This document shows, piece by piece, positions 6,026 through 10,305 of a DNA stretch of 10,305 nt (positions are counted from its first letter, which is position 1; each line of letters begins with the position of its first letter). A program made the translations under genes and the position numbers. The stretch is from Atopobiaceae bacterium UBA5363 (GTDB lineage: Bacteria > Actinomycetota > Coriobacteriia > Coriobacteriales > Atopobiaceae): contig DHPN01000016.1 in the NCBI GenBank assembly GCA_002407925.1, positions 11,493 through 21,797 on the forward strand, read 5' to 3'. The notes under the pieces were generated by a model. That model was not told the origin of the DNA and made no database searches. It was given only the letters and a program-made list of their open reading frames with translations.

Positions 6026-6547
6026 ATGGGCGTCTACAAAGGACAGATTCAAGTGGAGACGCAGGCAGGAAGGCCCACCTACATCGACGTAACCTCCCAG
6101 GTTGCCGACATTGTTCGCCAAAGTGGCATCAAAGAAGGCATCGTTGCCGTCATCTCTGCCCATACCACCTGCGCTGTGTTTTCTGAGGAATATGACCACG
6201 ACCACACTCCTACTGGGGAGACGTTCCTGCAGGCAGACCTTGACGATGGGCTTGGCAAGATCTTCCCGGAGCAAAACGACTGGGACACCTATCGCTACCC
6301 GGGCCTTGCTCACTTCGAGGCAGTGGAGTCTTGGCCAAATGCCGCCTCTTATCTGCCGGGGGGTGACCGCCGTGCGCTTTGGAACGGAGATGCGCACCTG
6401 CGCTCGACCGTTGTCGGGGGCAATCAGACCTTCGAGGTAGGCGAAGGGAAGCTCCAAATGAACGGGCTGGCAAGCATCTTCTTTGTCGATTTCGACCGTA
6501 CGCGTGAGCGGAAGCGCCGCATTCGTGTGGTCGTCGTGGGGCAATAG
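6026..6547 (+). CDS. yjbQ: YjbQ/UPF0047 family protein
   Basis: A 173-residue member of the UPF0047 (COG0432) family, often labelled secondary thiamine-phosphate synthase because some homologs rescue thiamine auxotrophs. Its native role is not settled. The conserved strand with SAHTTCAV (H46) and the later NGDAHLRSTVVGG (H124) hold the two family histidines, and LASIFFVDFDRTRERKRR is the usual C-terminal strand and basic end. The protein is about 35 residues longer than the typical ~140, with extra sequence between the histidines (roughly residues 60-118, rich in aromatic residues). ATG 6026 has a strong AAGGAGG with a 7-nt spacer that overlaps the end of the upstream gene. Its place between a TIM-like isomerase and an aldolase suggests a role on sugar phosphates, but this is inference. 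Confidence 0.85.
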   Translation: MGVYKGQIQVETQAGRPTYIDVTSQVADIVRQSGIKEGIVAVISAHTTCAVFSEEYDHDHTPTGETFLQADLDDGLGKIFPEQNDWDTYRYPGLAHFEAVESWPNAASYLPGGDRRALWNGDAHLRSTVVGGNQTFEVGEGKLQMNGLASIFFVDFDRTRERKRRIRVVVVGQ

Positions 6548-6599
6548 CTCGCCTTTGTTCGCTGTTCCTTTACTGCAAGCCTGAGCCTATGGAGGATAG

Positions 6600-7487
6600 A
6601 TGTTAGTAAACGTGCGTGACATCTGCGCAATGGCAGAACAGAACAACATGGCGGTCGCCGCTTTCGACACGCCGAGCCTCGAGGCGACGCGTGCCGCGAT
6701 CGAAGTGGCTGAGCAGACAGGGTATCCAGTGATCCTGTCTCATGCAGAAGGCCATGATCCGTTTGTGCCGCTTGACTATATGGGTCCGACGATCGTCAAT
6801 CTTGCTGAGCGCTCTAGTGCCCTTCTGTGTGTGCATCTCGATCACTGCGAGCATCTCTCCTACATGCGCCGTGCGCTCGAGATGGGATTTAGTGGAGCCA
6901 TGTACGATGGCTCGTTTCTTCCGTACGAGCAAAATGTCGAGAACTCCCATCGCGCAGCGGAGATGTGTGCGGCCTTTGGTGCTGGCCTCGAGTGCGAGTT
7001 GGGCTCCATGGGCTCCCGTGAGGCCGGTTCGCGTGACGAGGGCGGCACCGCTGAGGAGTCTGGTGCAATCTATACCAACCCTGACCAGGCAGAGGAATTC
7101 GTTGAAAAGACGGGCCTCGACATTCTGGCTTGCTCATTTGGCACCGTGCACGGCCTTTACAAGGGCGAGCCGCATCTCAATTTCGACGTGTTGAAGAAGA
7201 TTCGCAAGAAAACAGGCGTGCCGCTTGTCATGCACGGCGGCTCAGGCGTCTCGGACGATGACTATCGCAAGGCGATAAACGCGGGCATACGTAAGATCAA
7301 CTATTACACCTATGGCGTCAAATATGCTGCTGAGGCTGTTCGCAAGCTCATAGCCGATGCTGAGGCCAAAGACGCACATGCGGTGCTGTACTGGCACGAT
7401 ATGACACCGGTTGCTTATGAGAGTTTTCGTAAGACGTTTGAGGACGTTGTGAAGGTGTTTGCCAATGGGGCGGCGCCGCTTATGTAG
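6600..7487 (+). CDS. Class II (zinc) aldolase, GatY/KbaY-like ketose-bisphosphate aldolase
   Basis: A 295-residue class II aldolase that cleaves ketose phosphates to dihydroxyacetone phosphate and an aldehyde. The zinc-site pattern is complete: HLDH (79-82) with catalytic D81 and ligand H82, H184 in TVHGLYKGEPHLNFD and H212 in VMHGGSG. E133 sits in the conserved ECELG strand, and IYTNPDQAEEFVEKTG closely follows GatY. Two places differ from GatY/FbaA: the start AAFDTPSLE in place of AFN-type, and the phosphate loop NVAT/NIDT, which reads NYYT (234-237). Tagatose or fructose 1,6-bisphosphate is the family default, but the substituted loop and the absence of a kinase nearby leave a ketose 1-phosphate possible. 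ATG 6600 follows GGAGGA. It is the last gene of the operon. Confidence 0.88.
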   Translation: MLVNVRDICAMAEQNNMAVAAFDTPSLEATRAAIEVAEQTGYPVILSHAEGHDPFVPLDYMGPTIVNLAERSSALLCVHLDHCEHLSYMRRALEMGFSGAMYDGSFLPYEQNVENSHRAAEMCAAFGAGLECELGSMGSREAGSRDEGGTAEESGAIYTNPDQAEEFVEKTGLDILACSFGTVHGLYKGEPHLNFDVLKKIRKKTGVPLVMHGGSGVSDDDYRKAINAGIRKINYYTYGVKYAAEAVRKLIADAEAKDAHAVLYWHDMTPVAYESFRKTFEDVVKVFANGAAPLM

Positions 7488-7556
7488 GGGAAGGAAAGCC
7501 CACCCAGCCCTAAATTAGAGAGCGACTAGGCCTAGCACAGGCAGAGCGGATAAAGA

Positions 7557-7594
7557 ATCGCCGTGTGGCATCGTAGCTGACGTCATGCGGCGAT
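7557..7594 (+). terminator. Probable terminator hairpin between convergent genes
   Basis: Two 17-nt arms, starting ATCGCCG and ending CGGCGAT, pair around a TAGC loop with one A-C mismatch and a few G-U pairs. The hairpin lies 70 nt after the aldolase stop and 10 nt from the M20 hydrolase stop. No long T-run follows on plus; TCTTTAT follows on minus, so it may serve both strands. A perfect palindrome, CTAGGCCTAG (7526-7535), precedes it. Confidence 0.6.
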
Positions 7595-7604
7595 CATCGT
7601 TTGC

Positions 7605-8930
7605 CTACTTTGTTGTCTCAAGCGCAAGCCGAGACAGAACTGCCCGCACACGGGCTAGGTCCCTGAGGGGGACATACTCGTTTGGCTTGTGGGCCACCTC
7701 GAGGCTACCGGGGCCGTAAGACATGCAGTTCTTGTTTCCGCAGACTCCCGCTATCACGGCAGAGTCGGTGTAGCCGGTGAATACGGCGATCCCGGCCGGC
7801 TTGCCGGTGACATCCTTTGTCACCGCACGTAGAGCCGAGAGCAAAGGGGAGCTGGGATTGGTCGGGATGGCAGGGCGGTCGCCGGTCACGACATAGCTGC
7901 CCTTGCTGCCGGGGATTGCGGACTCGGCGACGCCTATGGCCTTCTCTACGAGCCTGCGGGCCCAAGCCGTCGTCGCAGGCGGGGCGAGGCGCATGTCAAT
8001 CCATACCTTGCAGGTGTCAGGGACGACGTAGGGGCTGTAGCCTCCCTGTATTTGGCCGAAGGTGACCGTTGACGGGCCAAGGTCTCCTGCGACGGCGTCG
8101 CTGGGCTTCTTCTCGCCGCTGGCTTGGACGAAGTCTCTGTGTATGCAGCAAATGGCCTCAGCCGTGGCAGCGATTGCGTCGCTGCCCTTCCACGGGGTGC
8201 TCGCATGAGCAGTAAGGCCCTGCATGGTGAGCTCGAACCAGGTGCGACCCTTATGCGCATTGCGTATGAGGCCGTCAGTGGGCTCGTTGTCGAGGACCCA
8301 TCCCTTCGCGTTGAACCAGCCGGCCTTGATGGCTGCCTCGACGCCGCGCATAACGTCCTCCTCGTCGGAGGTGCATACGAGGGAGAGGCTGTGCTGCGGG
8401 TGCCGGCCGGATTGGCGCGTAGCTTCGAGTGCGTCAGAGAAGGCAAGCAGCGCGCAGGTAAGCCCGCCCTTCATGTCGCATGAGCCGCGTCCCCAGAGCT
8501 TCCCGTCACGGATGATGGCCCCAAGGGGCGGCGTGTCATTCGACCAGCCCTTTCCAAGCTGCACTGTGTCCATGTGGCACAGCAGCGTGAGGTCTGCCGG
8601 CCTCGGGCTGCTTGGGTCGTCTTCGTCGGACAGGATTGTCGCACGGAGGCATTTCCTGTTGGGGAGCGCCTCAAGCTCTTGGAGGCTTGCGAGGGGCCTG
8701 CCATGGGCGCCCGTTGCCCTTTGGATGCGCGGGCTGAGCCAAGACTTCACATATGCCGCGATTTCCGTTTCATAGGCGCCAGGGTCTGAGCTGTCAATGC
8801 GGACGAGGTCTGTGAGGAGCATCTCTGCCTCGAGGTCACGTGATGGCATGTTGGAGCCGTTCGAGGCGAGGACGCCTCTGTTTGGCGGCGCGTCTGTTTC
8901 ATCTTGGCTTTGCGGAATTTTGTCATGCAT
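7605..8930 (-). CDS. M20 family metallohydrolase (ArgE/DapE/YgeY-like peptidase or deacylase)
   Basis: A 441-residue two-zinc hydrolase of the M20 family, which cleaves amide bonds in small N-acyl amino acids or peptides. Visible ligands from the chosen start: H119 and D121 in LLCHMDTV, bridging D152 in GRGSCDMKGG, the catalytic Glu pair E190-E191 in TSDEED, E216 in DNEPT and H414 in LEVAHKPNE. GLTAHASTPWKGSDAI (H242) starts the lid dimerisation domain. I chose ATG 8930, with GGGGG about 10 nt upstream; a TTG at 8987 would add 19 residues but has no ribosome-binding site, and ATG 8849 is a third choice. The N-terminal ~30 residues are hydrophilic and probably non-domain. It lies alone, downstream of the PAS-HTH regulator gene on the same strand, and near an SsnA-like gene; the substrate cannot be named. 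Confidence 0.88.
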   Translation of the reverse strand: MHDKIPQSQDETDAPPNRGVLASNGSNMPSRDLEAEMLLTDLVRIDSSDPGAYETEIAAYVKSWLSPRIQRATGAHGRPLASLQELEALPNRKCLRATILSDEDDPSSPRPADLTLLCHMDTVQLGKGWSNDTPPLGAIIRDGKLWGRGSCDMKGGLTCALLAFSDALEATRQSGRHPQHSLSLVCTSDEEDVMRGVEAAIKAGWFNAKGWVLDNEPTDGLIRNAHKGRTWFELTMQGLTAHASTPWKGSDAIAATAEAICCIHRDFVQASGEKKPSDAVAGDLGPSTVTFGQIQGGYSPYVVPDTCKVWIDMRLAPPATTAWARRLVEKAIGVAESAIPGSKGSYVVTGDRPAIPTNPSSPLLSALRAVTKDVTGKPAGIAVFTGYTDSAVIAGVCGNKNCMSYGPGSLEVAHKPNEYVPLRDLARVRAVLSRLALETTK

Positions 8931-9123
8931 GCTGTACTTGCCCCCATAGTGCGTGGTTCTTGTAATGCCAGTTGAGCTAGTAGACAAGATACGCCACTTG
9001 GTGAAGAAAAAAATTAATTTGTACTAAAAAATATATAGAACAACAGCCGACAAACCAACTGGAGCAACATGCGCGCACAACATGCAAAAGACAATAGAAG
9101 GAAGTCGAAATGGCACAAAGTGG
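8931..9123 (-). other. Spacer upstream of the M20 hydrolase gene
   Basis: This 193-nt spacer holds no ORF. Its centre is very AT-rich (about 9014-9042). On the minus strand TTGTCG and TTGTTC lie before this AT run and could serve as -35 boxes, with TATATT or TACAAAT as -10 boxes, but spacing is imperfect and I do not fix a single promoter. I see no clear terminator for the upstream regulator gene. Confidence 0.4.
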
Positions 9124-9777
9124 CTAGTCGCCTTGGCTGTGTGCCTTCGCTTCGTCCAGGTAGTTGTAAAGCGTGTATTTAGAGATACCAAAGTAATTGC
9201 AGATCTTCTGGCCTGACTTGGTCACTAGGAAGGCGCCTGAGTCATTGAGGAAGCCGATTGCCTTGACTTTATCCTCTTTTGTCATCAGTGCGACTGGCTT
9301 ACCCACAATGCGGACACTTTGCTCAATCAGTTCCTCAAGAAGGTCTGTTACGTTGTGCGGTATTGTCTCAGGAGTGTTGGTGGGTGAGTCCTCCAAGGCA
9401 GTGAAGTCCTTCAGTGTGTTTTGCAGTGCCAAAAACAATGTGGTGTCGTAGTTGATAGCGAAGATGGCAGATGGCTCGCCCTTCTCGTCGCGAAAAAAGA
9501 TAGTGCTGGACTTGAGTATCTTGCCATCTTCGGTCTTGGTGAGATAGGCAAGCTTATCATGCAGCTTCTTTGGGTCGCTGCGCAGTGCCTTCAGGACTAC
9601 GTTCGAAGGACCATCTCCCACCTTGCGGCCGGAGACATGCCCATTCTCAATGGCGACTATCGTGCTTTCAGGGTCTTTTGCGCGAAGGTCATGTACGACA
9701 ACCTCGCAATTGCTGCCAAACTGCACAGCAACACCTCGAGCGAGACGCCTGAGAAAGTCAATCTCCTGCTCGTGCAT
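9124..9777 (-). CDS. PAS-HTH transcriptional regulator, YheO/DauR family
   Basis: A 217-residue regulator. The N-terminal half (~5-120) matches the YheO-type PAS domain, with FGSNCEVVVHDL near the start and STIFFRDEKGEPSAIFAINY at its end. The C-terminal ~60 residues (KVKAIGFLNDSGAFLVTKSG then NYFGISKYTLYNYLDEAKA) match the DauR-type helix-turn-helix. DauR represses D-arginine catabolism in Pseudomonas, but family members control varied amino-acid, purine or anaerobic pathways, so the effector is unknown. ATG 9777 follows AAGGAC at a 7-nt spacer, and an extended -10 box (TGCTACGAT, 9822-9814) lies about 37 bp upstream. It is divergent from the SsnA-like gene and upstream of the M20 hydrolase gene on the same strand; either could be its target. 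Confidence 0.9.
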   Translation of the reverse strand: MHEQEIDFLRRLARGVAVQFGSNCEVVVHDLRAKDPESTIVAIENGHVSGRKVGDGPSNVVLKALRSDPKKLHDKLAYLTKTEDGKILKSSTIFFRDEKGEPSAIFAINYDTTLFLALQNTLKDFTALEDSPTNTPETIPHNVTDLLEELIEQSVRIVGKPVALMTKEDKVKAIGFLNDSGAFLVTKSGQKICNYFGISKYTLYNYLDEAKAHSQGD

Positions 9778-9813
9778 TTTGTGTCCTTACGTGGGTTAGG
9801 TTTTGTTAGAACT

Positions 9814-9822
9814 ATCGTAGCA
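9814..9822 (-). promoter_or_regulatory. Extended -10 element upstream of the DauR-like gene
   Basis: On the minus strand TGCTACGAT fits the extended -10 form TGnTAnnnT. No good -35 box is at standard spacing (TTGCAG is 20 nt upstream). Transcription would begin near 9807, giving a leader of about 30 nt. Confidence 0.4.
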
Positions 9823-9997
9823 GTTTATATGTTTACTGTCTGCAAAGCTGGTTTAAGTCTTATTTCAATGCTTAGTTTTAAAAAGCAGGCAATGAAACTA
9901 GGCTAGACTGCTTCAAAAGCTACACCGTTTGCATTTTAAATTGACCGTATACCGATAGCTGATCGCTCTTTTTTCAACTATGAGACTGAGAGGCTAA

Positions 9998-10040
9998 ACT
10001 AAAAATTAGTGAGAAATACTAACTTTCTGTTATTTACAAT
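9998..10040 (+). promoter_or_regulatory. Candidate promoter/operator of the SsnA-like gene
   Basis: ACTAA (9998-10002), TTAGT (10006-10010) and ACTAA (10018-10022) form two overlapping 5-bp inverted repeats just before TACAAT (10035-10040), a five-of-six match to the -10 box. No clear -35 box is seen, so an activator or operator is plausible. Confidence 0.35.
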
Positions 10041-10062
10041 AGTTGTAGTTTTAGGAGGGACC

Positions 10063-10092
10063 TTGAAGTTAGATAGTGAGCAGACACAGTAA
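10063..10092 (+). CDS. Possible 9-codon leader peptide
   Basis: TTG at 10063 follows AGGAGGGA by about 2-4 nt and reads MKLDSEQTQ before TAA. The ribosome-binding site is one of the best in the window yet serves no long ORF. It could be a leader peptide acting on the downstream hairpins, or chance. There is no run of a regulatory amino acid. Confidence 0.2.
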   Translation: MKLDSEQTQ

Positions 10093-10107
10093 GCGTTATG
10101 GGCTTAT

Positions 10108-10205
10108 CGGACTACCCACTGCAAAGGTCCGGACGGCGCGGCATGAGAGGGCCGCAGCTGACATCGTTTGTGGCCGTAGCTGATCTGCGGCATTCGGTGG
10201 GGAGG
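10108..10205 (+). promoter_or_regulatory. Candidate structured leader with mutually exclusive stems upstream of the SsnA-like gene
   Basis: CGGAC (10108-10112) pairs with GTCCG (10127-10131). GCCGC (10151-10155) can pair upstream with GCGGC (10138-10142) or, within a 7-bp perfect arm GCCGCAG (10151-10157), downstream with CTGCGGC (10185-10191). The two choices exclude each other, and the second ends 9 nt before the ribosome-binding site GGAGG (10201-10205). This is a switch-like layout; I could not match it to a known riboswitch class. Confidence 0.35.
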
Positions 10206-10210
10206 ATTTC

Positions 10211-10305
10211 ATGCTGTTAATCGTCAACGGTCGAGTGGTGACGCGCGATGCAAAGAAACCTTACGTCGAAGATGGAGCCGTAGCGATACAGGCTGACAAG
10301 ATCGT
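10211..10305 (+). CDS. ssnA: Amidohydrolase family protein, SsnA-like (partial, 3' end beyond window)
   Basis: Only the first ~31 codons are present. The reading MLLIVNGRVVTRDAKK, then PYVEDGAVAIQADKIV, is the small N-terminal beta-sandwich of metal-dependent amidohydrolases, where the NGRVVTRD and EDGAVAI pieces resemble SsnA-type putative aminohydrolases found near selenium-dependent xanthine dehydrogenase and purine-degradation genes. The metal ligands lie beyond the window, so related families such as guanine deaminase, chlorohydrolase or hydantoinase are not excluded. ATG 10211 follows GGGGAGGA with an ideal spacer. Confidence 0.65.
   Translation, partial: MLLIVNGRVVTRDAKKPYVEDGAVAIQADKI

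Larger units (their letters stand above)
9778..10210. other. 433-nt divergent spacer between the DauR-like and SsnA-like genes
   Basis: No gene of normal size is supported. From left to right it holds the DauR-side promoter, an AT-rich stretch, alternating ACTAA/TTAGT arms (9998-10022), a -10-like TACAAT (10035-10040) on plus, a strong ribosome-binding site with a 9-codon reading frame (10053-10092), and about 110 nt of GC-rich, hairpin-forming leader before the SsnA-like start. The change from AT-rich to GC-rich within the spacer fits a regulated 5' leader. Confidence 0.5.

Noticed and set aside
7526..7535. Palindrome CTAGGCCTAG as a separate regulatory site
   Set aside because: It lies between convergent genes where no promoter is expected; most likely part of the 3' untranslated region.
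10076..10183. GTG-initiated 35-codon frame in the SsnA leader, in frame with the downstream gene
   Set aside because: The start is about 15 nt from the ribosome-binding site, the peptide is Arg/Ala-rich with no motif, and a stop separates it from the gene.
10178..10195. Resemblance to the CTGATCTGG segment of TPP riboswitches
   Set aside because: Only a short local similarity; the other conserved TPP blocks are missing and the downstream gene is not a thiamine gene.
1..10305. tRNA or rRNA genes, CRISPR arrays, insertion sequences, phage attachment sites
   Set aside because: I saw no cloverleaf-like gene, no regularly spaced repeats, and no transposase or integrase sequence.

Overview
The window (about 10.3 kb, moderate GC, AT-rich intergenic spacers, good Shine-Dalgarno sites) comes from a bacterial chromosome. 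A mannose-family PTS, a UTRA-type GntR regulator, a YheO/DauR-type regulator and the start of an SsnA-like aminohydrolase together suggest a fermentative, probably anaerobic and host-associated bacterium. My best guess is a Coriobacteriia-like actinobacterium, with a low-GC Firmicute as the alternative. This is a weak inference, because there is no rRNA or other marker gene.

Layout. Positions 1-209 hold no convincing gene. On the minus strand, 210-947 encodes a GntR/UTRA regulator and 1033-1416 a small three-helix membrane protein of unknown function. Divergent from these, 1538-2242 (+) encodes a ribulose-phosphate/allulose-6-phosphate 3-epimerase-like protein. After a 243-nt AT-rich promoter region comes a tightly packed plus-strand operon (2486-7487): PTS EIIA, EIIB, EIIC and EIID of the mannose/fructose/sorbose family, an archaeal-type triosephosphate-isomerase-like protein, a YjbQ (UPF0047) protein, and a GatY/KbaY-like class II aldolase. 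A hairpin in the convergent gap (7557-7594) probably ends it. On the minus strand, 7605-8930 is an M20 metallohydrolase and 9124-9777 a PAS-HTH regulator of the YheO/DauR type. A 433-nt divergent spacer with leader-like features then leads into a plus-strand amidohydrolase (SsnA-like), cut off by the window end.

How the parts may work together. The first ~7.5 kb looks like one carbohydrate-uptake and catabolism locus. The PTS imports and phosphorylates a sugar, the epimerase and the TIM-like enzyme interconvert sugar phosphates, and the aldolase splits a ketose phosphate into C3 (or C3 plus C4) units. The GntR/UTRA protein would sense a phosphorylated intermediate. No sugar kinase is present, and the enzyme set does not match any named pathway I can assign, so the substrate is open. 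Repeated DNA elements in the promoter regions (TGACTATTAA at both divergent promoters; TCAGGAYRT upstream of gntR and at the pts promoter) suggest coordinated control. The last ~2.7 kb is a separate amidohydrolase/peptidase module, possibly linked to purine or amino-acid salvage.
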